Source of the DNA: CAJQHT01 sp038123275
GTDB lineage: Bacteria > Pseudomonadota > Alphaproteobacteria > Rickettsiales > UBA1997
Length of the DNA: 25,599 nt
Assembly: GCA_038123275.1 (NCBI GenBank)
Contig: JAYORG010000020.1
Location: 1 to 25,599 of the forward strand
Direction of reading: 5' to 3'
A model generated the notes under the pieces. That model made no database searches. It saw only the letters and a program-made list of their open reading frames with translations, and was not told the DNA's origin. Made by a program: the position numbers and the translations under genes. This document shows, one piece after another, positions 1 through 8,546 of this stretch; the stretch's first letter is position 1; each line of letters opens with the position of its first letter.

Positions 1-54
<54 letters not shown>

Positions 55-188
55 ACATTTGAGAAAGGAGAGGATAAGCAGTGACTTAATAAAAAGCAAG
101 AACTAAACCTACATGACCTTCAATATTGCTTTTTGCTAATTAGAATGTTAGTTTGAACTCTACTTAAAAGAAATAACCAAAAAATACT

Positions 189-1565
189 ATGAAAAACCAA
201 ATGTGGGGCGGGCGCTTTAGCTCTAAGCCATCTGATATTATGCAAGAAATTAACCAATCTATTAGCTTTGATAAAGAGCTTTATGATCAGGATATCACTG
301 GGTCTATTGCACATGCAACTATGCTTGGAGAAGTAAAAATTTTAACCAAAAATGAAGTTAATGAAATAATTGATGGCTTAAAACAAATTAAAAAAGAGAT
401 TAAATCTGGCAAATTTGAATTTAAAAAAGAATTGGAAGATATTCACATGAATATCGAAAATCGCTTAACTGAAATTATTGGTGATGTAGCCGGCAAATTA
501 CATACAGCCCGTTCACGCAATGATCAAGTTGCAACAGATTTCAAACTTTATGTACGTGACGCCGCCAATGAAATTGATTCATTACTTAAAGACTTACAAA
601 CAAACTTAATTGCCAAAGCTGGTGAAAATATTAATACCATCATGCCTGGTTTTACCCACTTGCAAACTGCTCAACCAATTTCTTTTGCTCATCATTTAAT
701 GGCTTACTTTGAAATGATTAAGCGTGATCGTAGCCGTATTAATGATGCCACAAAACGCCTTAATGAATGCCCACTTGGTTCAAGTGCTCTAGCTGGAACA
801 TCCTTTAATATTGACCGCTTTATGGTTGCTGATGATCTTGGCTTTGATAAACCAAATGCCAATTCTTTAGACGGGGTATCTGATCGTGATTTTGCTATTG
901 AATTTATTTCAAATATGGCAATTCTTGCTACTCACCTCTCTCGTTTTAGTGAAGAAATTGTTGTTTGGATGTCCAAAGGTTTTGATTTCATCTCTTTAAG
1001 TGACGAATTTACTTCTGGAAGTTCAATAATGCCTCAAAAGAAAAACCCTGATGCTGCTGAATTAGTGCGCTCTAAAACTGGACGTATTTTTGGCTCCCTA
1101 ACCAATCTTTTAACAATAATAAAAGGCCTTCCTTTAGCTTACAGCAAAGATATGCAAGAAGATAAAGAACCAGTTTTTGATTGTGTTAAAAATATTCAAA
1201 TTTGTATTTTAGCAATGTCAGGCATGGTTAAAGACATGCAAGTTAAGAAAGAAAATATGCTAGAAATGTCTAAATCTGGCTTTTCAACTGCAACTGATTT
1301 AGCTGACTGGTTGGTTAAAAATTTAGGTATTCCATTTCGTCAATGTCATCACATTACAGGCCAAATAGTTAAATTAGCTGAAAATAAAAACTGTGCTTTA
1401 GCTGACTTAAACTTAGATGAAATGCAAAAAGTTGAACCTGGAATAACTAAAGATATATTTAATGTTTTGTCTGTAGAAAATTCTGTTAATAGCCGCAATA
1501 GTTTTGGTGGAACATCACCAGAATCTGTCAAAAAAGCAATTAAAAAAGCTAAATCAGAATTGTAA
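189..1565 (+). CDS. argH: Argininosuccinate lyase
   Basis: ArgH cleaves argininosuccinate to arginine and fumarate, the last step of arginine synthesis, as a cytosolic tetramer of the fumarase/aspartase superfamily. At 458 residues it has the usual full length. Family motifs are visible: MWGGRF at the N-terminus, HTARSRNDQ (105-113), FTHLQTAQP (155-163) with the general-acid/base histidine region, and the mobile catalytic loop GSSIMPQKKNPD (277-288) carrying the catalytic serine. The ATG at 189 is preceded by an A-rich stretch without a strong Shine-Dalgarno. No other arginine gene is nearby, so it stands alone here; the rest of the pathway may be elsewhere, or the enzyme may act on imported precursor. 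A broken hydrolase gene follows after 7 nt, so the two may have been co-transcribed. Confidence 0.96.
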   Translation: MKNQMWGGRFSSKPSDIMQEINQSISFDKELYDQDITGSIAHATMLGEVKILTKNEVNEIIDGLKQIKKEIKSGKFEFKKELEDIHMNIENRLTEIIGDVAGKLHTARSRNDQVATDFKLYVRDAANEIDSLLKDLQTNLIAKAGENINTIMPGFTHLQTAQPISFAHHLMAYFEMIKRDRSRINDATKRLNECPLGSSALAGTSFNIDRFMVADDLGFDKPNANSLDGVSDRDFAIEFISNMAILATHLSRFSEEIVVWMSKGFDFISLSDEFTSGSSIMPQKKNPDAAELVRSKTGRIFGSLTNLLTIIKGLPLAYSKDMQEDKEPVFDCVKNIQICILAMSGMVKDMQVKKENMLEMSKSGFSTATDLADWLVKNLGIPFRQCHHITGQIVKLAENKNCALADLNLDEMQKVEPGITKDIFNVLSVENSVNSRNSFGGTSPESVKKAIKKAKSEL

Positions 1566-1572
1566 TTTAAGC

Positions 1573-2790
1573 ATGAGATATCTCTCCTTATTACTAACAA
1601 TAATAATTTGTTTAAATACTACTTCTGCTTATGCATCCAACAAAGAAAGGCTTCAACCTTCAAATCTTAATTCACATTTTAATTTTGATGTTAATAAATC
1701 ATTTCAAGAATATATAAATTATAGCCAAACAATAATTAAATCAGCTAGAGTTGATTTAAATCCAACTAACCAAGATCAGATTATTTCTTGGAATTCTCCT
1801 TTTATCTTATTACCAAATACTAAAAACTGCTCACATACCAACAAGGGTATTTTACTAATACATGGCTTAACAGATTCACCTTTTACCACCAAAACAATAG
1901 CTGACTATCTTAATAAAAACTGCTTTACTGTTTACAGTATTCTTTTAACAGGTCATGGAACTCGCCCTGGAGATTTACTAGAAGTATCATATAAAGATTG
2001 AGTAAAACAAGTAGAATATGGTGTACAAAAATTATCCAAGAAAGTTGATAAAATTTATCTAGGAGGAATTTCCACAGGAGGAGCTCTTGCAATAAATTAT
2101 TCCTTATCTAACCCTTCTAAAAAAATAGAAGGAATTATAACTTTATCACCAGCACTTAGTTTAACCAATGTAGCCGCACTTGCCCCAATTGCTAAATATT
2201 TTAAAAAATTTAGCACAATTTATAATGATAAAGATTTGGTAAAATACGAATCATTCACCATGAATGCCGCTGCGCAAATATATCTACTAACTAGGAAAAT
2301 TAAAAAGAAATTAAAAAAGAATAATAACTCTCTAAAAAACACCAAAATCTTTACTGCTCTTACTTACGAAGATCACACAATAGATGCTAAAAAATCCTTA
2401 GACATTCTACTAAATAATACCAACCCCGACAAAAGGCATCTTATTCTTTATCATCAAAATAACTTACCTGAAAATTTAATTAATAAGAAAAATCTTTATC
2501 CTATTAAAAGTAGTATGGAAGAAAAGAAAATACTTAATCTATCTCATGTCGCCATATCTAATAATACACAAAATATCTGGTACGGAAAAAATGGAAAATA
2601 TCGTAACTGTTTGCATTACCAAAAAGAAAAAAACAAGAACCAAAATTATGATCTTTGCAAATCATCTAACACCATAAATTATGGAGAAGTAAACAAAAAT
2701 AATTTAGAAAAGGGAATAATGGTACGCCTTACTTTTAACCCTTTTATTGATAAATTATTTTCTGATCTAGGAAACTTTCTAGGAATATAA
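1573..2790 (+). pseudogene. Exported alpha/beta hydrolase interrupted by in-frame TGA
   Basis: One reading frame runs from ATG 1573 to TAA 2788-2790 (405 codons) with a single TGA at 1999-2001, codon 143. The N-terminus (MRYLSLLLTIIICLNTTSAYA) looks like a signal peptide. Before the TGA are an oxyanion-type HG motif (LLIHGLTDSPF) and GHGTRPGDLLEVSYKD; after it the frame continues VKQVEYGV and reaches the nucleophile elbow GGISTGGA (Ser167). A late HVA supplies a candidate catalytic histidine. From what I recall of related lysophospholipase-like hydrolases, tryptophan follows the Asp here, so TGG to TGA is the simplest origin. As written, the product ends before the catalytic serine. UGA is a real stop in this genome (intact prfB; ubiA and the UDG gene end in TGA), so I call a nonsense-mutated gene; UGA read-through is the alternative. 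Substrate unknown. Confidence 0.8.
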
Positions 2791-2798
2791 AACTTTAT

Positions 2799-2830
2799 AG
2801 AAATATTTAAGATAACATAAAAATATTTCT
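2799..2830. terminator. AT-rich hairpin between convergent genes, possible bidirectional terminator
   Basis: A 10-bp perfect inverted repeat (AGAAATATTT at 2799-2808 and its complement at 2821-2830, 12-nt loop) lies where the hydrolase pseudogene (+) and hisZ (-) meet, overlapping the hisZ stop. The stem has little GC and only a short T-run, so function is inferred from position. Confidence 0.35.
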
Positions 2831-3748
2831 CAAACCATCAACATAAATAGTAGAACCAACTGCCACTAAATTATTATTAATTTGATATTTACCACCTCTT
2901 ACAATTGGATAAAGTGACTCTTCAAAAAAAATAGCAAAACCAATATCTTGGTGATAAGAAAACTCTAAATCACTAAAAATATTAGTTAAAATAGTAATTT
3001 TTGGATATTTTGCTTTAATTTTAGCAATTATTTCTAATGAATTATTAATTTTATCTCTTAAATCATTAGAAATTGGTAATTTTGCTAAATTTTCTCTAAT
3101 TTTAGGACAATCTTTTATTTCTAGCGCCAAATTAGTTAAAACATCACTAAACCTACCTGATAATTCTTTAATTTTACTAACATTTTTCTGCGCAATCGCA
3201 ATAGCTATTTCTTCACTATTTTTAATTTTTAATTCGGCCAATAATAAATCTAAAAATTTTGGTAAACAAAATTCAATTATTAAATTATTAATTTTAGCAT
3301 TCTTCAAGCTAGATAAAGTGACCTCTAACACTTCTACCACCCCATTATCACCATCACCAATTAACTCAATACCAGCCTGTGTTAATTGTCTATCTGAATG
3401 TAAATCTTGATTATCCACCTTCAAAACATCACCCAAATAACATAAACGAAGAGGTAAAGTAGCATCTTTTAATCTAGTGCTAACAAGTCTAGCTATTTGA
3501 ACTGTAATATCATTTCTAAAAACTAGATTTTTGCCAGAAGAAATATCTGGAACATGAAATGATTGCTCATTTAATTTTTGATAATTACTTAAAGTCTGCT
3601 CAAACTCAATTAGTGGAGTTCTAACTAAATCATAATTTTTATCTAAGAAATTAGAAATTATCTTAGTGGTAATTTCATGATTAATCTTGGCTTCTTTGCC
3701 AATTAAGTCACTAAATCCAGATGGTAATAATGTTTGTTTATCGCTCAT
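2807..3748 (-). CDS. hisZ: ATP phosphoribosyltransferase regulatory subunit (HisZ-like)
   Basis: HisZ is a catalytically inactive paralogue of histidyl-tRNA synthetase that binds short-form HisG and confers histidine feedback control on the first step of histidine synthesis. This 313-residue protein has the class II synthetase-like core: LLPSGFSDLIG near the N-terminus, a motif-2-like region VFRNDITVQIARL (76-88), the RLCYLGDVL strand (101-109) and QLTQAGIELIG (121-131). There is no C-terminal anticodon-binding domain, which separates it from HisS (about 420 residues). It is somewhat shorter than many HisZ (my recollection is 350-390). Its ATG overlaps the TGA of the upstream glycosylase gene by 4 nt (3745-3748), so translation is probably coupled. 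No hisG lies in the window; without one, another role for a HisRS-like paralogue is possible. Confidence 0.8.
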   Translation of the reverse strand: MSDKQTLLPSGFSDLIGKEAKINHEITTKIISNFLDKNYDLVRTPLIEFEQTLSNYQKLNEQSFHVPDISSGKNLVFRNDITVQIARLVSTRLKDATLPLRLCYLGDVLKVDNQDLHSDRQLTQAGIELIGDGDNGVVEVLEVTLSSLKNAKINNLIIEFCLPKFLDLLLAELKIKNSEEIAIAIAQKNVSKIKELSGRFSDVLTNLALEIKDCPKIRENLAKLPISNDLRDKINNSLEIIAKIKAKYPKITILTNIFSDLEFSYHQDIGFAIFFEESLYPIVRGGKYQINNNLVAVGSTIYVDGLRNIFMLS

Positions 3749-4617
3749 TTTGATTCTTTAAAAAAGTTATTAATAGCAATTAAATCTTGCCAAGCCACTC
3801 TTTTTTTATTTGGCTGCCTCATTAAATAAGATGGGTGAAATAATGTAATTATTTTTATAGGCTCTTTTAAAAACTTATTTTGATAATCCAAAAACTTACC
3901 CCTAACTTGACTAATTGGATCTTGAATTTTAAGCATACCTGTCATTGCTGTGGCACCCATTAAAATAATTAATTTTGGCGCTATCAACTCAATATGCTTT
4001 TCAACAAAAGGTTTGCACATTGCTAATTCATCCCCAGTTGGCTTTCTATTGCCAGGTGGCCTCCAAAATAAAGTATTAGTAATATAAAGATCTTCTCTCT
4101 TTTTACCAATTGCCAAAAACATCTGATTTAATAATTTACCACTATCACCACAAAACGGGATGCCTTGTAAATCCTCTTCATTACCTGGAGCTTCGCCAAT
4201 AATCAAAATTTCTGATTTAGGATTACCATCACTAAAAACAGTATTAGTAGCCATTCTTTTCAAGTTACAACCATCAAAATCTCTAACTGATTTTTCTAAT
4301 TCCTCTAAATTATCAATTTTTTCTACAATATCTTCTACCTTTTTTACAATATCAGCAATTGATTTTATTTCTTTTGGAGAATTATTATTTGCTTGTTTCT
4401 GGGCTAAGCGAGAAATAGCTTGAGACTGAGTCATGTTACTAAAATTATTAGTTATTACATTATTAACCTGACTTGTAGTAGCGATTTTTTCTTGTTTAAC
4501 TTGAGTGATATCTAAAATTTTAGAATTATTATTTAATCTATTTATTGGCTTCTCATTTAGTATTTCATTAATCCCTAAATCTTGATAAAATTCTAATGTT
4601 TTTCTTAAATCCTGCAT
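3745..4617 (-). CDS. Uracil-DNA glycosylase, family 4-like
   Basis: The enzyme removes uracil from DNA to start base-excision repair. Motif A (GEAPGNEED, 141-149), GIPFCGDSGKLL (152-163), ITNTLFWRPPGNR (179-191) and motif B (HPSYLMRQP, 261-269) are those of the family 4/SPO1-polymerase-related group. The N-terminal 115 residues begin with LEFYQDLGINEILNEKPINRL, an extension that alphaproteobacterial members carry, followed by a low-complexity linker. Family 4 enzymes usually hold a 4Fe-4S cluster with four cysteines; I see Cys117, Cys156 and Cys201 but no CxxC pair at the first site, so cluster binding is doubtful. The gene starts 2 nt after the nrdR stop and its TGA overlaps the hisZ start, making a tight three-gene unit. 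The TGA stop here also shows that UGA terminates in this genome. Confidence 0.9.
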   Translation of the reverse strand: MQDLRKTLEFYQDLGINEILNEKPINRLNNNSKILDITQVKQEKIATTSQVNNVITNNFSNMTQSQAISRLAQKQANNNSPKEIKSIADIVKKVEDIVEKIDNLEELEKSVRDFDGCNLKRMATNTVFSDGNPKSEILIIGEAPGNEEDLQGIPFCGDSGKLLNQMFLAIGKKREDLYITNTLFWRPPGNRKPTGDELAMCKPFVEKHIELIAPKLIILMGATAMTGMLKIQDPISQVRGKFLDYQNKFLKEPIKIITLFHPSYLMRQPNKKRVAWQDLIAINNFFKESK

Positions 4618-4619
4618 AT

Positions 4620-5072
4620 TTATCCTGTGGCTATTTTACCAACAAACTTTTTAAAATCATTTGTGGTTTCAAAATTCTTGTAAACTGAAGCAAATCTAAC
4701 AAACGCAACTTCATCAAGCCTTTTTAATGCATCTAAAACTAGATCACCTAACCTACTTGTTAAAACCTCACTATCACCATCCTCTTCTAATTGTTTGATA
4801 ATATTATTAACTAATTTATCAACCTGTAACTGGCTAACTGGTCTTTTTCTAACTGCCATCTCAATAGATTTTTTAAATTTCTCACTATCAAAAAGCTTTT
4901 TATCACCATTCTTCTTAACAACAATTATTTCCTTTAATTGCACTCTTTCAAAAGTAGTAAATCTAGAATCACAATCTTGACAATATCGTCTTCTTTTAAC
5001 CGACTCCTTATCTTCAGAAATTCTACTATCTTTTACTTGAGTATCTAAATTACCACAAAATGGACAACGCAT
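4620..5072 (-). CDS. nrdR: Transcriptional repressor NrdR
   Basis: NrdR represses ribonucleotide reductase genes by binding paired NrdR boxes when loaded with dATP/ATP. The 150-residue length is typical. The N-terminus is a zinc ribbon with CPFC (Cys3, Cys6) and YCQDC (Cys31, Cys34) and the usual VKDSR and RRRYC stretches; an ATP-cone domain fills about residues 49-139, including EIIVVKKNGDKKLFD. It is first in the nrdR-UDG-hisZ unit and starts 41 nt downstream of the gshA stop, so it may be transcribed separately or by read-through. No ribonucleotide reductase gene or obvious NrdR box was seen in the window. Confidence 0.96.
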   Translation of the reverse strand: MRCPFCGNLDTQVKDSRISEDKESVKRRRYCQDCDSRFTTFERVQLKEIIVVKKNGDKKLFDSEKFKKSIEMAVRKRPVSQLQVDKLVNNIIKQLEEDGDSEVLTSRLGDLVLDALKRLDEVAFVRFASVYKNFETTNDFKKFVGKIATG

Positions 5073-5113
5073 AATAATATTTGTTTTATTGCTAAATGTT
5101 TAATCAATAAGTA

Positions 5114-6337
5114 TTATTCATGAGCAGAAGATAAAGCCGATAAACGACCTATAACATCATAAATTTTAAAGACATCTTTCTTGCCTCCACCAATTATTAG
5201 ATTATCATCTAAAATATCAACCATATCTTTAAATTCCATCCCTGCTGAGTTCAGGCTAATATTATGATCTCTTTTATCATGAGATCTAGATAAATTACCA
5301 ACCACCTGTCCATTAATTAAATAAATCATTGGCTCAGCCGTAACATTATCAACCTTATCAATAGTTGGAATGCCTTCTTGAATGATGACTTGGCTATTTA
5401 CTACATTGCCTTTAATCATATTCATTTTATTTCTTTGTTTTTTATTAATAGCTGATATTTCACTACCACTCTTAACTGTCATCATTGCCATACCATAAGT
5501 TCCACTATCAGCTTTTACATAACAATAAGGATCACCTTTAATGTCATATTTTTGATATTTATCTTTAATTTTTGAAATTATTTCATCAACTTGATTGGCT
5601 AAATTATCAATATTCTTTTTATTCTTAAAATCAATATCTTGACAATTTTTATGAATAGGGTCAATAAACCATGGATCAATATCAATTAAATTTGCCAACT
5701 CTATGGATAGATCTTCATAAATATCAAAATGCTTACTTTTAGTTCTATTATACCAACCCAAACTTGTTGGCGGTATAATATTTTGATTTGTTTCATTTAA
5801 AATTATTTCTGGTGTATGAGTAAAATCATTATTAACAATTATTAAATCTGCTTCAAAATTAGATTTAGTAAAAATCTTACCATCTTTTTTAATTAATTGA
5901 TTTAAAGTAATTTTGTGATTTTCATCCAAATCAATTACTAATTTACCATCTAAATTAGGGATCAAACTACCAAGAACTACCTCTATTTTACCATCATTCT
6001 CTATTATGGATTTTAAAGATAATACATTTTCTAAATATTTAATATTTCGAGTATGATTTTCAGGTATCAATAAGATTTTTTTAACATTAGGATAGTTCTT
6101 ATCAAAAAATTCCTTAGTTACTTTTTTAGCTAATTTTCTGGATTCTAAACCTAAATTATTAAATCCAGCGGGAAAACAATTATTGTCAATTGGTGCAATT
6201 TTAAAACCAGAATGTCTGAGATCTACAGAATTATAAAATAAGGGCTTACTCTTAGAAAACTTCTCTTCAAACCAATTATTGATCAATTCTTGATTATCAT
6301 TAATTTTATCTAATAATAATCCTTGTATTTGTGACAT
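5114..6337 (-). CDS. gshA: Glutamate-cysteine ligase, Acidithiobacillus-type (TIGR02049-like)
   Basis: This is the ATP-dependent first step of glutathione synthesis, joining glutamate and cysteine. The 407-residue protein resembles the GshA family first defined in Acidithiobacillus ferrooxidans rather than the E. coli or plant types: VDLRHSGFKIAPID (38-51) with NCFPAGFNNL (53-62), IPENHTRN (91-98), TSLGWYNRTKSKHFD (191-205) and the ATP-grasp-like VKADSGTYGMAMM (274-286). It begins 10 nt after the stop of the NDUFS4-like gene, so the two are probably co-transcribed. The presence of ggt just upstream links the region to glutathione turnover. No gshB is present here. Family assignment is from motif recognition and would need a profile search to confirm. 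Confidence 0.85.
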   Translation of the reverse strand: MSQIQGLLLDKINDNQELINNWFEEKFSKSKPLFYNSVDLRHSGFKIAPIDNNCFPAGFNNLGLESRKLAKKVTKEFFDKNYPNVKKILLIPENHTRNIKYLENVLSLKSIIENDGKIEVVLGSLIPNLDGKLVIDLDENHKITLNQLIKKDGKIFTKSNFEADLIIVNNDFTHTPEIILNETNQNIIPPTSLGWYNRTKSKHFDIYEDLSIELANLIDIDPWFIDPIHKNCQDIDFKNKKNIDNLANQVDEIISKIKDKYQKYDIKGDPYCYVKADSGTYGMAMMTVKSGSEISAINKKQRNKMNMIKGNVVNSQVIIQEGIPTIDKVDNVTAEPMIYLINGQVVGNLSRSHDKRDHNISLNSAGMEFKDMVDILDDNLIIGGGKKDVFKIYDVIGRLSALSSAHE

Positions 6338-6347
6338 AATGTCTAAT

Positions 6348-6647
6348 TTAAGAATTTAAAATTGGGGCAGTAAAATTCTGTGCGTATGACTTTGGCTTAA
6401 TAATAGATTCATTAGCTTCATCAACCACATATTGATAATTTTTTCCTTTAGCATAGATAATTGCATCTTCCTTATTATTAAATTTTAATTTTAACTGCAT
6501 TCTAGTATCACTAGAAGATGTCCACCCAGTAAGTTCATTAACAGACCTAGTGCTTTCATCTTCAATTACTGTTAATAGCCATAATTTATTTTTACCACTT
6601 CCTGACTGCATTGGACTTTTAGCTAAGTTTGTAATTTTAACTTTCAT
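6348..6647 (-). CDS. Complex I accessory subunit NDUFS4-like (18 kDa/AQDQ family)
   Basis: This 99-residue protein matches the ETC complex I conserved-region family, an accessory subunit of NADH:ubiquinone oxidoreductase shared by mitochondria and alphaproteobacteria. Visible hallmarks are LLTVIEDESTRSVNELTGWTSSSDT (in parts, 24-47), the KFNNKEDAIIYAKGKNYQYVV segment (55-75) and the C-terminal PKSYAQNF (85-92). The ATG at 6647 is 16 nt downstream of a TATAAT hexamer joined to a perfect palindrome (see 6664-6684). It leads a likely pair with gshA (10 nt apart) and is not next to nuo genes, which is common for this subunit in alphaproteobacteria as I recall. It is one of the best markers of the source lineage. 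Confidence 0.9.
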   Translation of the reverse strand: MKVKITNLAKSPMQSGSGKNKLWLLTVIEDESTRSVNELTGWTSSSDTRMQLKLKFNNKEDAIIYAKGKNYQYVVDEANESIIKPKSYAQNFTAPILNS

Positions 6648-6663
6648 AGATTCTATTGTTATT

Positions 6664-6684
6664 ATTATACACTGTTAACAGTGT
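6664..6684 (-). promoter_or_regulatory. Palindromic operator joined to a -10 box upstream of the NDUFS4-like gene
   Basis: ACACTGTTAACAGTGT (6669-6684) is a perfect 16-bp palindrome. On the minus strand its last T is the first base of TATAAT (6669-6664), which lies 16 nt before the ATG at 6647. A palindrome in the -35/-10 spacer is where a repressor would sit; no good -35 is visible, which would also suit an activator. It could instead form a small hairpin after the ggt stop (6705), but no T-run follows. Confidence 0.5.
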
Positions 6685-6704
6685 CTAGTTTCTTTATGTA
6701 AATC

Positions 6705-8513
6705 CTATTTACCTATTGCAGCACCATTTCTTCTGAAATCAGCACCACCAATTAAATAAGAATTCTTAGTATCAATATTGATGGCATTTATACCACTAAC
6801 AATATTTTTAATCTCTATTTTATGACCTAAATCCATTAACTTTGATAAGACTTTTTCTAAATCTGTACCTTTTTCTATTTCAATAACATCTCCAAGAGCT
6901 ACAAAATTTGGTAAGGCAATAGCTCTTGATACATTTAGGTTCCAGTCCAAATAAGCAATGATAGTTTTTAAAACATATTGTATTATTCTTTGTCCGCCAG
7001 GAGAACCTACAATTAAAATTAAATTATCATCTTCATCAAAAACAAATGTTGGTGTCATTGAGCTTCTTGGCTGTTTTCCAGGAACCAACTTATTAGCAAC
7101 ATCTTTGCCATCAATTTGATCAATAAATGAAAAATCCGTTAATTGATTATTTAATGCAAAACCATCCACTATTAAAGCTGATCCAAATAAATATTCAATT
7201 GAACTTGTCATAGCAATAGCATTTCCTTCCTTATCAACCGCTGATAGATGTGTTGTAGATGGGTTTTCTAGAGTATTTGGGTTAATTAAATAACTTGTAA
7301 CTTCATCAAATATACCTGGATTAATTTCATCTAATTTTAAGGCTTTATCCATATTTATTAATTGACTACGAGACTTTAGATATTTCTTATCTAGCATCTG
7401 CTTAATTGGAACACCTTCTACATCTCCAATATATTTATTGCGGTCTAAATAAGCTAATTTAGTAGCCTCAGATATTAAATGAATAGCTTGCGGTGAAGAT
7501 GGAGAATAATAATTTAAATCAAAATTCTCCAATATTCCTAAAATTTGCAACAAAGTAATGCCTCCAGAACTTGGAATTGGCACAGAACAAATTTTAAATT
7601 TACGATATGGGCCACAAATTAAATTATCCTCTTTAGCTTTATAGTTAGCTAAGTCACTCAAAGATAAATAACCTGGATTAATTTTAGAATTTTGTACTTT
7701 CTTAACAATATTACTAGCAATTCTACCCAAATAAAAAGGATCAACACCTCTTTTCGCTATTGTTTCAAATGTATCTGCTAAGTCTGGGTTACGAATAATA
7801 CTACCAATATCCTTAGGTTTTCCATTATCTTTTAAGTAAATTTTAGAAAATTGATCAAAGTCTTTTAAATATGATAAATCAAGACCAACATCATAAATTT
7901 TCTTATCTACCACAAAACCATCTCTTGCTATTGCTATTGCTCCATCAAATAATTCTTCCCAAGGCATTTGGCCAAATTTATCATGAACTAATTTTAACAT
8001 CTTTAACAAACCTGGAGTTCCAACTGATAGCCCACCTTTAACTGCATCATGAAAATCTTTAGGCTCTTTATTTTCATTTAAAAACATTTGGCTATGTGCA
8101 TTAGCTGGTGCAATTTCACGACCATTAAAATAGTAAGTCTTCTTGCTCTTAGCATCCCAATAAAGTAAAAAGGCACCTCCACCAATTCCTGAAGCTTGTG
8201 GTTCTACTACATTTAAAACCATTTGAGCAGCAATAATACCATCAATAACATTTCCACCTTTTTCTAAAATTTGAGCACCAATTTCACTGGCTCTTTTATC
8301 GGATGTCGAAATTAAAAATTCTTTAGACTTTGTTAATCCTAAACTTTGAAATTTTATATACTCTTCTTCATCCCAAGAATCATTAGACTTTATTTTAGTG
8401 GGTAAATCGGTTGAATTATATTTTGGATAAATAATAAAATAATAAGTTGGCACAATGATTAACGTAACCAAAAAAATTATTAGAGATAGTATTTTTCTAG
8501 TGTTTCTTTTCAC
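6705..8513 (-). CDS. ggt: Gamma-glutamyltranspeptidase
   Basis: Ggt hydrolyses or transfers the gamma-glutamyl group of glutathione. It is made as a precursor that cleaves itself to expose a threonine nucleophile. The 602-residue protein starts at GTG 8513 with a basic N-terminus and one hydrophobic segment (about 9-28), a signal anchor or signal peptide, placing the enzyme in the periplasm. Family motifs include QASGIGGGAFLLYWD (106-120), NGREIAPANAH (130-140), GGLSVGTPGLL (160-170) and PSSGGITLLQ (314-323). The autocleavage site is PSTTHLSAVDKEGNA, with Thr420 as predicted nucleophile, and VGSPGGQRI follows in the small subunit. It lies between gyrB and the NDUFS4-gshA pair on the same strand. 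A periplasmic Ggt would recover glutamate and cysteinyl-glycine from exported or host glutathione. Confidence 0.95.
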   Translation of the reverse strand: MKRNTRKILSLIIFLVTLIIVPTYYFIIYPKYNSTDLPTKIKSNDSWDEEEYIKFQSLGLTKSKEFLISTSDKRASEIGAQILEKGGNVIDGIIAAQMVLNVVEPQASGIGGGAFLLYWDAKSKKTYYFNGREIAPANAHSQMFLNENKEPKDFHDAVKGGLSVGTPGLLKMLKLVHDKFGQMPWEELFDGAIAIARDGFVVDKKIYDVGLDLSYLKDFDQFSKIYLKDNGKPKDIGSIIRNPDLADTFETIAKRGVDPFYLGRIASNIVKKVQNSKINPGYLSLSDLANYKAKEDNLICGPYRKFKICSVPIPSSGGITLLQILGILENFDLNYYSPSSPQAIHLISEATKLAYLDRNKYIGDVEGVPIKQMLDKKYLKSRSQLINMDKALKLDEINPGIFDEVTSYLINPNTLENPSTTHLSAVDKEGNAIAMTSSIEYLFGSALIVDGFALNNQLTDFSFIDQIDGKDVANKLVPGKQPRSSMTPTFVFDEDDNLILIVGSPGGQRIIQYVLKTIIAYLDWNLNVSRAIALPNFVALGDVIEIEKGTDLEKVLSKLMDLGHKIEIKNIVSGINAINIDTKNSYLIGGADFRRNGAAIGK

Positions 8514-8546
8514 GATCTAAATTTTTAAATAATTTTTATTTACTAA

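Noticed and set aside
1573..2790. UGA as a tryptophan codon (code 4)
   Set aside because: prfB is intact with SPF and GGQ and a UGA-dependent frameshift; ubiA and the glycosylase gene end in TGA; no other gene in the window has an in-frame TGA.
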